The position numbers were made by a program, and so were the translations under genes. 64,000 bases of DNA from contig NZ_SGXD01000002.1 in the NCBI RefSeq assembly GCF_004216915.1, positions 1,054,001 to 1,118,000 on the forward strand, read 5' to 3'. Position 1 is the first letter of the stretch, and each line of letters begins with the position of its first letter. The stretch comes from Motilibacter rhizosphaerae. Its GTDB lineage: Bacteria > Actinomycetota > Actinomycetes > Motilibacterales > Motilibacteraceae. The notes under the pieces were generated by a model, which was not told the origin of the DNA, ran no database searches, and was given only the letters and a program-made list of their open reading frames with translations. Positions 52,190 through 61,542 of this stretch are shown here, piece by piece.

Positions 52190-54394
52190 TCAGGCGTCCG
52201 GGGCGAGCGCGTCCGCTGCCGTGGACGGGGCGGCGAAGACGTCGCGGTCCTCCACGAGCCACGTGGTGCGGCCGCCCGCACCCTCCCGCTGGCGCTGGCG
52301 CGAGCGCGGCGCGCCGGCCGCGGACGACCCCGCCTCGCCCTCTGCCGCACCGGCCGCGCGCGGCCGCCCGGCTGCCTCCTCCTCGGCCCCGAGCGCGCCC
52401 GACCGGGCAGCGGAGCCGCTGCGGCGACCCCCCTCGGACTCGGCGGTCTCGGCCTCCGCCGCGGAACCGCGGACACCGCGCCGCGGGGACGTCCGCTCGC
52501 CCTCCTCGGCCGCAGCGGTGCCGCCGCTGCGCACGCCCGTGCGGCCGACCGCCTCCTCCACGCCGCCCGCTGCGCCCCTCCGGGAGCCCGGGGACGCCTC
52601 CCGCTCGGCGGACGAACCCGCCCGACCTGCGCGGCCCTCCTCCTCGACGCCACCGGCGCCGGCCCGCAGCGCGCGGCGGGCGCCGGTCTGCTCCGCGTCC
52701 TGCGCGCCTCCCGCTCCGGCGCGTACGGGCCGGGAGCTGCCCGCTCCCGCCTCTTCGCCGAGCAGGGCACCGCTCCGGGCGCCCACCCGCTCCTCGCCCT
52801 CGACCGGGACGCCGGCGCGCACCGACCTCCGCCCGCCGACGGCCTCGTCCGCGGCGCCTCCGCGGACGCCACGCTGCCCAGGGGTGCCCGCCCGCAGCGC
52901 GCCGTCCTCGCCCACGACGGTCCCGGCCCGCGCGGCCTGGCGCGGCTCGGCCGAGGGCTCCTCGACCACGCCCTGCGCACCGCGCCGCAGGGAGCCGTCG
53001 CGGCCGACGGCAGCGCGGGCGGCCGCCGGGCGTGCCGCGGAGGCGCCGCCCGCCGGCTCCTCGAGCACGGACCCGCCGCGCAGGCGCGCTGCAGCCGGCT
53101 CCTCGGCGCCGGCGGCACCCGGACGGCTGGAGCGTGCGACGCCCGGCTCCTCGGCCTCGACCGCGCCCGGGCGCCCCGGACGACCGGAGCGCGTCGCGCC
53201 CGGCTCACCCTCGACCGCTCCGGCGCCGCGCCCGATCGTGCCCGTACGCCCGACGGGCTCCTCCTCCACGAGGCCGCCGCGCGCGGCGGTCCGGCCCGGG
53301 CTGGCCCCGGCCGTCCCCGGACGCAGCGCGCCGGGGCGGGCGGCGCCGCCGGCAGACCGCCCTGCCAGGCCGAGGCCCAGGGCGCCTCCGGCCGCTGCTG
53401 CGGCGGCAGCGGCGGCTGCCGCGGTGCCGGTCGACCCGCTCCCCGGCTGCGGGTGGAGGGCGGTCGCGGGAGAGGTCCGGCCGGGGGGCACGGAGCTGCC
53501 GCCCGTCCCGCCGCCCAGGGTGCCCGTGGGTGACGTCGTGGGGACCGGCGACGGGTGCGACGGCGCCGGCGCGGTGCCGCCCGGCGATGCGGGGCCAGAC
53601 CCGTGGCCCGGACCCGCGGGCGCCGGGGTGCCCGGCGCGGGGTGCGTCGTGCTGCTCCCCGGGCCGGAGCCGTGGTGCGGGGGCACGGGTGCCGTGGTCG
53701 TGGGCCCCGGGTGGTAGCGCCCGCCCCCGGTCGGCGTGCCGCCGCCGCCCTGCGGCGAGGACCCGCCGCCGGGGGGCGTGGGAGAGCCGCCGTAGCCCGG
53801 GCCGCCGGCGCCGCCGCCCACCGGTGTCGTCGCCATGCGGGAGGGGACGTCGCCGGGCGGGGGGCCGTAGTAGTCCGGGGCGTCCTGCAGCTGGCCCTGC
53901 GACGAGGCGTAGGACGAGCCGAGGCGCTGCATGACGCGCACCGCCTCCTGGCGGCGCTGCTCGGCGAGGTAGTCGTAGTGCGCGTCGGCCGCGCGCACGG
54001 CGGACGACTGCTGGTCGGGCGTGGCCGAGCTGCCGGCGGAGGACGAGGCCGCGGACTGCCACCCGGCAGGGCGCTCGTACGGCTCCGGCATGTCCTGCTT
54101 GGCCTGCTGCGCGGCGTCGGCGGCGGCGTACACCGCCTGCTCGTTCGCGGAGGAGGCCCTCGACGCGCGCATGCTCGTGTCCGCGAGGTCGTTCATCTGC
54201 TTGGTGTACGCGTCGGCCGCCGGGCCCTTCCAGACCTCGGCGAGCTGCGCGGTGCTCGAGCTGAGGCGCGAGGAGCGGTCGGCGGTCGAGCCGCTGACGG
54301 CGCCCCACGACGCCGCGGCCGAGCGCATGCCGTCGGGGTCGAGCGCGTCGGCCATCGCCTTCAGCTCGGGGTGGCTGTAGCCCTCGAAGCCCAT
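52190..54394 (-). CDS. PPE-like T7SS protein with long repetitive C-terminus
   Basis: 734 residues, ATG at 54394. The first 170 residues are a helical WXG-like/PPE-like domain (WKG at Trp55; YAAAD, a YxxxD secretion motif, at about residue 89). Residues about 180-330 are Gly/Pro/Ser/Thr-rich. Residues about 340-690 are degenerate repeats of about 20-25 residues, alternating Arg/Gly-rich pieces (RPGAAG, RAGAGG) with acidic ones (AEEP, VEEE). The end carries a conserved-looking TTWLVEDRDVF. Neither a pure PPE nor a known effector; it may be a secreted or surface-exposed T7SS substrate. Coupled to the gene upstream (TGATG). Confidence 0.8.
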   Translation of the reverse strand: MGFEGYSHPELKAMADALDPDGMRSAAASWGAVSGSTADRSSRLSSSTAQLAEVWKGPAADAYTKQMNDLADTSMRASRASSANEQAVYAAADAAQQAKQDMPEPYERPAGWQSAASSSAGSSATPDQQSSAVRAADAHYDYLAEQRRQEAVRVMQRLGSSYASSQGQLQDAPDYYGPPPGDVPSRMATTPVGGGAGGPGYGGSPTPPGGGSSPQGGGGTPTGGGRYHPGPTTTAPVPPHHGSGPGSSTTHPAPGTPAPAGPGHGSGPASPGGTAPAPSHPSPVPTTSPTGTLGGGTGGSSVPPGRTSPATALHPQPGSGSTGTAAAAAAAAAAAGGALGLGLAGRSAGGAARPGALRPGTAGASPGRTAARGGLVEEEPVGRTGTIGRGAGAVEGEPGATRSGRPGRPGAVEAEEPGVARSSRPGAAGAEEPAAARLRGGSVLEEPAGGASAARPAAARAAVGRDGSLRRGAQGVVEEPSAEPRQAARAGTVVGEDGALRAGTPGQRGVRGGAADEAVGGRRSVRAGVPVEGEERVGARSGALLGEEAGAGSSRPVRAGAGGAQDAEQTGARRALRAGAGGVEEEGRAGRAGSSAEREASPGSRRGAAGGVEEAVGRTGVRSGGTAAAEEGERTSPRRGVRGSAAEAETAESEGGRRSGSAARSGALGAEEEAAGRPRAAGAAEGEAGSSAAGAPRSRQRQREGAGGRTTWLVEDRDVFAAPSTAADALAPDA

Positions 54395-54834
54395 CAGCCG
54401 ATCCCCCCCGTCGTGTCCCCGCCCGTCCCGGGCGCTGCGGCCGGCGTGTGCTCGTGGATGTCGACCGGAGCGGTCGCCCGCATGTGCATCTCGGTGCCGC
54501 CCAGCAGGTGGTCGAGCGTCCGCAGGCGCACGTGGTTCTGCTCGTCGGTGGTCGTGTAGGTCGTCGCGATGGACTCGAGCGCGTCCTGGGCCGCGCTGAT
54601 GCCGCCGTAGACCTTGGCCAGCAGCTGCGTCATCCCGTCGAGGACGGCGTCGTGGCGGGCCTTCAGCGACTGGCCCTCGGGGAACCCGCCGAACTCCGGC
54701 GTCGAGTCCAGGTAGTCCGAGGTGTCCTTCACCGCGGCGATCTCGTTCTCGAGCTCGGCGGCGTAGGCCCTCAGGTCGTCGATCTGGACGAGCACCACGC
54801 CTGCGGCGGCGGCCGCTTCGTCGGACGGGAGCAC
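54394..54834 (-). CDS. YxxxD-containing T7SS-associated protein, unknown
   Basis: 146 residues from the GTG at 54834, with GGAGGAGAGG upstream. Mostly two long helices (DLRAYAAELENEIAAVKD; LLAKVYGGISAAQDALESI) joined by a loop with FGGF, then YTTTDEQN, a YxxxD export signal. The C-terminal 35 residues are disordered. Shape resembles EspC/ESX secretion-associated proteins, with no WXG. Its stop overlaps the start of the PPE-like gene by one base (TGATG), so the two may pair. Confidence 0.72.
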   Translation of the reverse strand: MLPSDEAAAAAGVVLVQIDDLRAYAAELENEIAAVKDTSDYLDSTPEFGGFPEGQSLKARHDAVLDGMTQLLAKVYGGISAAQDALESIATTYTTTDEQNHVRLRTLDHLLGGTEMHMRATAPVDIHEHTPAAAPGTGGDTTGGIG

Positions 54835-54967
54835 GGCGGTCCTCTCCTCCTGCCTCGGTCCTGCTGGTCGTGCTGGTCGTGCTCGGGGCAGTCGGCCCCG
54901 GGGAGACGCCGCCGCGCCCGGCTCCTGGTGGGTCAGCACCGGGAGCCGGACGCGGGGGTCACGGGCG

Positions 54968-55255
54968 TCAGGCCCAGATGCTCGCGTTGGAGCTCTCGGC
55001 GGCCTGGAAGTCGTCGTGGGCGTTGCCGACGGCACGGCCGATGGCGTCGAGGATCTGGTTGATCTCGGCGGCGGCCTCGTCCCACTGCTTCTGCTTGGCC
55101 TGGTAGTTCTCCGCGGCCTGGCCGGACCAGGTCGCGACGAGCGGCGCGAGGTAGGCCTTCAGGTCGGCCAGCTCGCTGTTGATGTTCTGCGACGTGGTCG
55201 CGATGTCGCCCTGGGCCTGGGAGATGGCCGAGAACGTGACAAGGATCTCCGACAT
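54968..55255 (-). CDS. WXG100 protein (EsxT/EsxU-like)
   Basis: 95 residues from the ATG at 55255 (GAGAGG upstream). Two helices with the W43-S-G45 turn. No YxxxD; probably the partner of the adjacent WXG100 protein, with which it would form a secreted heterodimer. Twelve bases separate the two genes. Confidence 0.93.
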   Translation of the reverse strand: MSEILVTFSAISQAQGDIATTSQNINSELADLKAYLAPLVATWSGQAAENYQAKQKQWDEAAAEINQILDAIGRAVGNAHDDFQAAESSNASIWA

Positions 55256-55266
55256 GCTGAACCCTC

Positions 55267-55578
55267 TCAACCCAGGACGCTGGTGATGTTCGAGAACGAC
55301 GACGACTGCGTGGTGTCCGAGGTGTCGTACGTCGTGCGGGACGTGGCGATCGCGTCGCTGATGTCGTGCAGCGCGCTGTTGAGCTTCGTCGCGTTCTCGT
55401 TCCAGCGCTGGTGCAGCGCCGTGAAGCTCGTCGCCGCCGAGCCCTTCCAGGTCGACGCGAGCGGCTCGAGCTTGCTCATCAGCGACGCGAGCTGCGCCTG
55501 CACCTGCTGGTTGACGTCAGCGACGTGCTGCGACGCCTGCTGCATGGTGTCGAGTTGGGTGCCGTAGGAGTCGGCCAC
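55267..55578 (-). CDS. WXG100 protein (EsxT/EsxU-like) with YxxxD signal
   Basis: 103 residues from the GTG at 55578. W44-K-G46 turn between helices and YDTSD (YxxxD) near the C-terminus, the export signal read by EccC. First gene of the esx pair after a 238-base spacer from eccC, which may hold its own promoter (TTTGCC-N16-TAACGC on the minus strand is one candidate). Confidence 0.93.
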   Translation of the reverse strand: MADSYGTQLDTMQQASQHVADVNQQVQAQLASLMSKLEPLASTWKGSAATSFTALHQRWNENATKLNSALHDISDAIATSRTTYDTSDTTQSSSFSNITSVLG

Positions 55579-55816
55579 GGCTTCACCTGCTTCCCTCTCG
55601 GCCGCTGGCGCGGCGTGCGGATCGTCAGTTGAGCGTTATCCGCACCCTAGGCACGGCAAACCACGGAGATGCAAATCCACCTGGTCAGGTGGCACGGCGA
55701 ACGCCTGCGGCCACGCCAGAACTCGCGTGCAGCACTGCACACGACGCTGACGCACCGCTGATTCCGTGGTTCCGCTCCGTGTCCGTCTGCGACTGCTCGA
55801 GGGAGTGGTCGCGGGG

Positions 55817-58800
55817 CTACTGGCCGGGCGCGAGCGCGGCCTGGACGAGCTGGGCGCCCGTACGCCGCGAGACGAGCGTGCCGCGGCCGGGGGGCTGCGG
55901 CGAGGGCCGGACGTCGCCCACGAGGGCGCCCTCGTCGCGGCTGCCCGACAGCACGAGCCCCGGGCTGCCGGCCTCGCGCAGGCGGGCGAGCACCGGCTCG
56001 AACAGCGAGCGCCCAGCGCCGCCGCTGCGGCGGGCGAGCAGCAGGTGCAGGCCGATGTCGCGCGCCTGCGGCAGGAACTCGGCCAGCGGTGCCAGCGGGT
56101 TGTCGCTGGGCGTCACCACGAGGTCGTAGTCGTCCACGACGACGAACAGCTCGGGGCCGTGCCACCACGAGCGGTCGCGCAGCTGCTCCGGACGCACGTC
56201 GGGCCCCGGCAGCCGGCGCTGCATCGACCCGCGCACCTCCGCGACGACCGGGCCGAGGGCGGCTCCCGAGGTCGCGTACGACAGCACGTGCGGGCCGCCC
56301 GCCACGTCGAGCAGGGTGCGGCGGTAGTCGACGAGCAGGATGCGCGCCTCGTCGGGTGTGTAGCGCTGCTGGATGCCCTGCAGCAGCACGCGGAGGACGT
56401 CGGTCTTGCCCGACTCCACGTCACCGAAGCAGAGGAAGTGGGGGTCGGCGTCGGGGTCCAGCCAGACGGGGCCGAGGTCGGCCTCGCGCACGCCGAGCGC
56501 TAGCGCGCGCGGGGGCGCGGTGGGGGGCAGCGGCGGGAGCTCGGGCACGAGCACGCGGCTCGGCAGCAGGCGCACGGGCGGCGCGGCCGGACCCTGCCAG
56601 GCCGCGGCCACGTCGGCCACCGCCTGCGCGGCGGCGTCGCTGAGGTCCTCGACCGTCGGGCTGCCGTCCGTGCGCGGGAGGGCCGCGAGGAAGGCGTGCG
56701 CCCCGTCGCGCGTCAGCCCGCGCCCCGGACGGTCGGCCGGGACCTGGGCGGCGGCGCGCCGGTCGGTCTCGGACTCGGTCGGGTCGCCGAGGCGGAGCTC
56801 GTAGCGCGTACCGACCAGGTCGCGCATCGCCGGGCGCACGTCGGCCCAGCGCGTGGCGCTCAGGACGACGTGCAGGCCGAAGTTGAGCCCGCGCGCGGCG
56901 ATCGCCGTCACGTGGGCCTCGAGGCCCTCGTAGTCCTGGCGCAGCGTCCCCCAGCCGTCGATGACGAGGAAGACGTCGCCGTGCTGCTCCTCGGGGAGCT
57001 CCCCCGCCGCGCGGCGGGACCGGAAGTCCGCAGCCGAGGCGATCCCGCGCTCGGTGAAGAGGGCCTCGCGGGCGGCGAGCAGCGAGCCGACCTCGGCCAG
57101 GGTGCGCCGCACCCGCTCGGCGTCGAGGCGCGGGGCGATGCCGCCCACGTGCGGCAGCCCGGCGAGGCCGGCGAGGGCGCCGCCGCCGAGGTCGAGGGCG
57201 TAGACCTGGACCTCGCGGGGCGTGTGCGTCAGCGCGAGGCTGAGCACCAGGGTGCGGATCAGCGTGCTCTTGCCCGACTGCGGGCCGCCGACGACCGCGA
57301 CGTGGCCGGCAGCCCCCGACAGGTCGGCGAGCAGCAGGTCGCGGCGCTGCTCCAGGGGCCGGTCGACGACGCCGACGGGGACGCGCAGGGCGCCGGCGCC
57401 CTCCCACCCGGTCGCGGTCAGCCCGCGGCCCGGCTCCACGGACAGCGGCGGCAGCAGGTCGTCGAGGGGCACCGGCTCGGACAGCGGCGGCAGCCACACC
57501 TGGTGCGCCGGCGGACCGGCGTCGCGCAGCCGCTCCACCACCACGTCGAGCAGCGTCTCGGGCGTGGCCTCGCGCTCGGCGGGCGCCTCCTCCGGCACCT
57601 CCTCGCGGGCGGCCAGTGCGGCCTCCACGGGGTGCAGCGACCAGGGCAGCACCGAGCGCACGCGCCCGGTCGGCGCCGCCCGCTGCTCAGTGCGCGCGCG
57701 GACGGGACCGGAGACGTAGGCCGCCTTGAAGCGGACCATGGTCGTGGTGTCGATCTTGAGGTAGCCCGAGCCCGGCACCGGCGGGAGCTCGTACGCGTCG
57801 GGCACCCCGATGACGACCCGGCTCTCCGCGGCCGAGAAGGTGCGCAGGGCGATGCGGTAGGACAGGTGGCTGTCCAGGCCGCGCAGCCGGCCCTCCTCCA
57901 GGCGCTGGGAGGCGAGCAGCAGGTGGATGCCGAGGCTGCGCCCCAGCCGGCCGATCGCCACGAACAGGTCGATGAAGTCCGGCTTGGCGGAGAGCAGCTC
58001 GGAGAACTCGTCGCAGACGACGAGCAGCGAGGGCAGCGGGGCCAGCGGCGCGCCCGCCTCGCGCGCCCGCTCGTAGTCGCGGACGCTCGCGAACCGGCCG
58101 GCCGCGCGCAGCAGCTCCTGGCGGCGGACCATCTCGCCCTGGAGCGCGTCGCGCATGCGGTCGACCATCGTGAGGTCGTCGGAGAGGTTGGTGATGACCG
58201 CGCTCGTGTGCGGCAGGTCGGCCATGCCGGCGAAGGTCGCGCCGCCCTTGAAGTCGACGAGCACGAAGTTGAGCGTCTCGGACGAGTGGGTGATGGCGAG
58301 GCCGAGCACGAGGGTGCGCAGCAGCTCGCTCTTGCCCGACCCGGTCGCTCCGATGAGCAGCCCGTGCGGGCCCATCCCCTCGAGCGCGGACTCCTTGAGG
58401 TCGAGGTCGACCGGCGCGCGCAGCTCGTCGACGCCCAGCGGGACGCGCAGCCGCTCGCGCACCGCCCGCGGCCGCCAGGTGCGGGACACGTCGACCTGCT
58501 CGGGATCGCCCAGGCCGAGCAGCTCGGTGAGCCCGAGGTCCGAGGCCAGCGGTTCCTCCTCGTCGGCGCCGGACGCGAGGCGCACGGGGGCGAGCAGCCG
58601 GGCCAGCGCCTCGGCCTCCGGCACCGACAGCTCGTCGGCGGTGCCGAGCGGCTCCACCGCGGCCCCGGCACCGACGACGCCCAGCGCCCGGTCCTCGGGC
58701 AGCACCGGCGCAGGAGGTACGGGCCGGCGCCTCCCCGGCCCCGCCCCCCGGGACCTGCTCCGCTCGGCGCGCTCGCGCTCCCCCACGACCAGGCGCAGCC

Positions 58801-59887
58801 GGGAGCGGTCGGTCTCGAGGCCGCGCAGCTCCCCCGCGAGCCCCGATCGGGAGCGCAGCACCACGAGCGTCACGCCGAGCACGCCGTCGAGCGGGCTCTC
58901 CAGCAGGTCGCCCCCGAGCTGGCCGCCGTCGACGACCACGACGACGTGCGGCTCGTCCGGGGCGAGCTGCGCGCCCGGGGACCAGCGGGGGCGCTCGGCG
59001 AGCATCCCCGGGACCTTGGCCTCGAGGTCGCCGAGGCTCCCGGCCAGCATGCGCACCGGCCCGGCGCCGTCCGCCTGCGTCGGGTGCTGCACGTGCGGCA
59101 GCCACTTCGCCCACTCCCAGTCGCTGGTGCGCTCCGGGGAGAGGCAGAGCCAGACGGCGACCTCCTCCGGCGGGTGGAAGGCCACGAGCTGGGCGACGAG
59201 CGCGCGCGCCGTGGCCGCCGTGCGCGGGACCTCGCCGACGAGGTCGATGCGGGTGAAGGCGCGGACCGCGACCGACAGCGGCAGGTCGGGGACGGTGGAG
59301 TGGGCGCGGACGAGCCGGCGCAGCGCGCTCGCGGACAGCGGCTCGAGGTCCTCGAACGGCGCCGTCTCCGGGGCGAGCAGGGGGCGGGCGAGCCGCTGCG
59401 GGCCGCGGCCGACCCGGACGACGAGGAAGTCGTCGTCGGCGGGACGCCGCTCCCAGAGGCGGGGACCCGACGCCGTGCGCCACAGGGCGCCGGGCTCGGG
59501 GTGCCGCCAGTCGAGCGCGCGGCGCTGCTGCTCCGCGGTGGCACGGGCCTGCCGGCGGACCTGGGCGAGGTAGCGCAGGTAGTCGCGCCGGTCGTCGTCG
59601 AGCTCGGCGCGCTTGCCCGCGCCCGGCCGCCCGATGCTCGTCGCGACCATGCCGAGCATCGAGACCCCGAACATGCCGCCCACGACGTAGGTCAGCGCCC
59701 CGCCGCCGCGCCCGGCGTACATGAACGCCATGGCCGCCGCGCCCGCGACCATCGGCAGCAGCGTCATCAGCTGCCCGAGCCCCTGGCGCACGACCGGCAC
59801 CTGGGGCGGCGTGATGAGCGGCACCTCGCCGCCGGGGAGCTCGGGCGGCTCCTGGCGGGGCGGGCGGCGGAACGTCGTGGTGGTCAT
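55817..59887 (-). CDS. eccC: T7SS FtsK/SpoIIIE-type ATPase, fused EccCa-EccCb
   Basis: 1,356 residues, ATG at 59887. Two membrane segments near 40-85, then three ATPase domains with P-loops GATGSGKS (about 515), GGPQSGKS (about 870) and GDVESGKT (about 1158). Single-chain EccC is typical of ESX-4-type systems. It recognises YxxxD-bearing substrates and powers export. Position in the locus matches eccC4 (Rv3447c) relative to rplM and esxTU. Confidence 0.96.
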   Translation of the reverse strand: MTTTTFRRPPRQEPPELPGGEVPLITPPQVPVVRQGLGQLMTLLPMVAGAAAMAFMYAGRGGGALTYVVGGMFGVSMLGMVATSIGRPGAGKRAELDDDRRDYLRYLAQVRRQARATAEQQRRALDWRHPEPGALWRTASGPRLWERRPADDDFLVVRVGRGPQRLARPLLAPETAPFEDLEPLSASALRRLVRAHSTVPDLPLSVAVRAFTRIDLVGEVPRTAATARALVAQLVAFHPPEEVAVWLCLSPERTSDWEWAKWLPHVQHPTQADGAGPVRMLAGSLGDLEAKVPGMLAERPRWSPGAQLAPDEPHVVVVVDGGQLGGDLLESPLDGVLGVTLVVLRSRSGLAGELRGLETDRSRLRLVVGERERAERSRSRGAGPGRRRPVPPAPVLPEDRALGVVGAGAAVEPLGTADELSVPEAEALARLLAPVRLASGADEEEPLASDLGLTELLGLGDPEQVDVSRTWRPRAVRERLRVPLGVDELRAPVDLDLKESALEGMGPHGLLIGATGSGKSELLRTLVLGLAITHSSETLNFVLVDFKGGATFAGMADLPHTSAVITNLSDDLTMVDRMRDALQGEMVRRQELLRAAGRFASVRDYERAREAGAPLAPLPSLLVVCDEFSELLSAKPDFIDLFVAIGRLGRSLGIHLLLASQRLEEGRLRGLDSHLSYRIALRTFSAAESRVVIGVPDAYELPPVPGSGYLKIDTTTMVRFKAAYVSGPVRARTEQRAAPTGRVRSVLPWSLHPVEAALAAREEVPEEAPAEREATPETLLDVVVERLRDAGPPAHQVWLPPLSEPVPLDDLLPPLSVEPGRGLTATGWEGAGALRVPVGVVDRPLEQRRDLLLADLSGAAGHVAVVGGPQSGKSTLIRTLVLSLALTHTPREVQVYALDLGGGALAGLAGLPHVGGIAPRLDAERVRRTLAEVGSLLAAREALFTERGIASAADFRSRRAAGELPEEQHGDVFLVIDGWGTLRQDYEGLEAHVTAIAARGLNFGLHVVLSATRWADVRPAMRDLVGTRYELRLGDPTESETDRRAAAQVPADRPGRGLTRDGAHAFLAALPRTDGSPTVEDLSDAAAQAVADVAAAWQGPAAPPVRLLPSRVLVPELPPLPPTAPPRALALGVREADLGPVWLDPDADPHFLCFGDVESGKTDVLRVLLQGIQQRYTPDEARILLVDYRRTLLDVAGGPHVLSYATSGAALGPVVAEVRGSMQRRLPGPDVRPEQLRDRSWWHGPELFVVVDDYDLVVTPSDNPLAPLAEFLPQARDIGLHLLLARRSGGAGRSLFEPVLARLREAGSPGLVLSGSRDEGALVGDVRPSPQPPGRGTLVSRRTGAQLVQAALAPGQ

Positions 59888-59898
59888 CGCGGGTCATT

Positions 59899-60018
59899 GT
59901 GCCCCCGGGCACGCATGCCGTCGTGCCCCCGGGCACGCATGCCGTCGTGCCCCCGGGCACGCATGCCGTCGTGCCCCCGGGCACGCAAGCCGTCGCGCCC
60001 CCGGGCACGCGTGCCGTC
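59899..60018. repeat. 24-bp tandem repeat, five copies
   Basis: Copies start at 59899, 59923, 59947, 59971 and 59995, exactly 24 bp apart, with a degraded sixth at 60019. Each begins with the palindrome GTGCCCCCGGGCAC followed by GCATGC or a variant. It fills the spacer between divergent eccC and eccD, where both promoters must be. Confidence 0.9.
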
Positions 60019-60129
60019 GCGTCCCCGTGCACCGGCAGCGGCACGGGCACCGCCAGCAGGTCGCCCCGCGAGCGGCTACCCTTCCCGCGTCTCGCCCGGG
60101 CACCGCCGGGCTGCGGAGGGGGAGCGCGC

Positions 60130-61542
60130 GTGGCGATCTCGGACACGGCCGGGCTCACCCGGGTCACGGTCGTGGCGCCGCACACGCGCGTCGACCTGGC
60201 GCTGCCGCACGCCGCGACCGTCGCCGAGCTGCTCGTCCCGCTGCTGCGGGTCACCGGCGAGGACCTCAGCTCGCCCGCGCTGCCCGACGCCCCCTGGACC
60301 CTCAGCCGCTTCGGCGCCCCCGCGCTCGACCCCGGCCGCAGCATCGAGTCGCACGGCGTGCGCGACGGCGAGGTCCTCTACCTCGCGCCCGCGCCCCAGG
60401 CGGCGCCCCCGCCGGTCTTCGACGACGTGGTCGACGCCGTGGCGACGGCCTCCGGCGACCCCCACCGCCGGTGGAGCTCGCTGTCGACGCGCACGGCGGG
60501 CCTGCTCTGCGCGCTCGCCGCGCTGCTCGCCGGCGCCCTCGTCGGCGTGCTCGCCGTCGGCCACGGGTCCCCGTCCACGGCGACCGCCGTCTCGACGACG
60601 GCCGCCTGCGGCGGCGCGGCGCTCGTCCTGCTCGTCCTCGCGGCGCTCGTCGCCCGGGCGTACGCCGACACGCTGGGCGCGGCGGTCGCCAGCTCCGGCG
60701 CCGTCGCCTACGCCGCGGCCACTGGCGTCTGCGCCGTGGTCCTCGCCGGCAGTGCCGCGACCGGCCGCGAGGCGCTCGCCGCCGGCGGCGGTCTGGCCCT
60801 GCTCGCGGTCGTCCTCGGCCTGCTCGCCGTCGGGGACTTCGCGGCCGCGCACCTCGGTGCCGCGCTCGCCGCCCTCGGCGCCGCTGCCGCCGGCGCGGGA
60901 GCCGTCGCGAGCGGGTCCCGGCCCGAGGACGTGGCCGCCGTCGTGGCGCCGGTCGCGCTCGCCCTGCAGGCCGTGCTGCCCGCCCTCGCCCTGCGCCTCG
61001 CCCGGCTGCCGCTCCCCCGCCTGCCCGCCGACCTCACCGGCCAGGCCCGCGACGACGAGGCGCTCGCCGGGGTCGACGCGCTCGTGCGCAGCCGGCTCGC
61101 CGCCGAGGTGCTCAGCGCCCTGCTGCTGGGCTCCGCGGCCGTGACCGCTGCCGCCGGCGCCGTGCTCGCGCTCGACGGCGGCACGGCCGCGCGCTGGCTC
61201 GCCGGCGTGCTCGCCGCCGCGCTGCTGCTGCGCACCCGGACGCACCCGGCGCGCCTGGAGCGCGCGGGCCTGCTCGTCGCCGGGCTCGTCCCCGCGGCGG
61301 CGCTGGTCGGCGTGCTCGTCGCCGGGGCCAGCGGGCCCGTACGCGCCGCGGCCGCCCTCCCCGCCCTGGGCGTGGTCGGGCTCGTCGTGCTGCTGGCGAC
61401 GCTCGGCGGGACCGGCCGCGAGCCCTCGCCGTACTGGTGGCGGCTGCTCGACCTGCTCGAGGTCGTCGCGCTCGTGGCGGTCGTGCCGGTCGCGCTCGCC
61501 GTGCCGGGCACCTACGGCTACCTCCACGGCCTGGGCGGCTAG
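60130..61542 (+). CDS. eccD: T7SS channel protein EccD
   Basis: 470 residues from the GTG at 60130 (GGGGGAG upstream). N-terminal ubiquitin-like (YukD) domain (about 8-90), then about eleven membrane segments that form the inner-membrane pore. The frame is open upstream through the tandem repeat, but the YukD domain starts here. Its TAG stop overlaps the stop of the opposing unknown gene within a shared CTAG. Confidence 0.93.
   Translation: MAISDTAGLTRVTVVAPHTRVDLALPHAATVAELLVPLLRVTGEDLSSPALPDAPWTLSRFGAPALDPGRSIESHGVRDGEVLYLAPAPQAAPPPVFDDVVDAVATASGDPHRRWSSLSTRTAGLLCALAALLAGALVGVLAVGHGSPSTATAVSTTAACGGAALVLLVLAALVARAYADTLGAAVASSGAVAYAAATGVCAVVLAGSAATGREALAAGGGLALLAVVLGLLAVGDFAAAHLGAALAALGAAAAGAGAVASGSRPEDVAAVVAPVALALQAVLPALALRLARLPLPRLPADLTGQARDDEALAGVDALVRSRLAAEVLSALLLGSAAVTAAAGAVLALDGGTAARWLAGVLAAALLLRTRTHPARLERAGLLVAGLVPAAALVGVLVAGASGPVRAAAALPALGVVGLVVLLATLGGTGREPSPYWWRLLDLLEVVALVAVVPVALAVPGTYGYLHGLGG

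Noticed and set aside
48978-53717. Long open frame on the + strand opposite the amylopullulanase, mycosin and PPE-like genes
   Set aside because: At this GC content stop codons are rare in antisense frames. The minus strand carries recognisable domains throughout; the + frame has Arg/Val/Asp-rich sequence with no domain.
59899-60018. CRISPR array
   Set aside because: Head-to-tail 24-bp repeats without any spacer.
59899-60129. Upstream extension of eccD through the PPGTHAVV repeats
   Set aside because: The ubiquitin-like domain begins at 60130, which has its own Shine-Dalgarno; the repeats occupy the promoter region. Kept as a finding, not as coding sequence.
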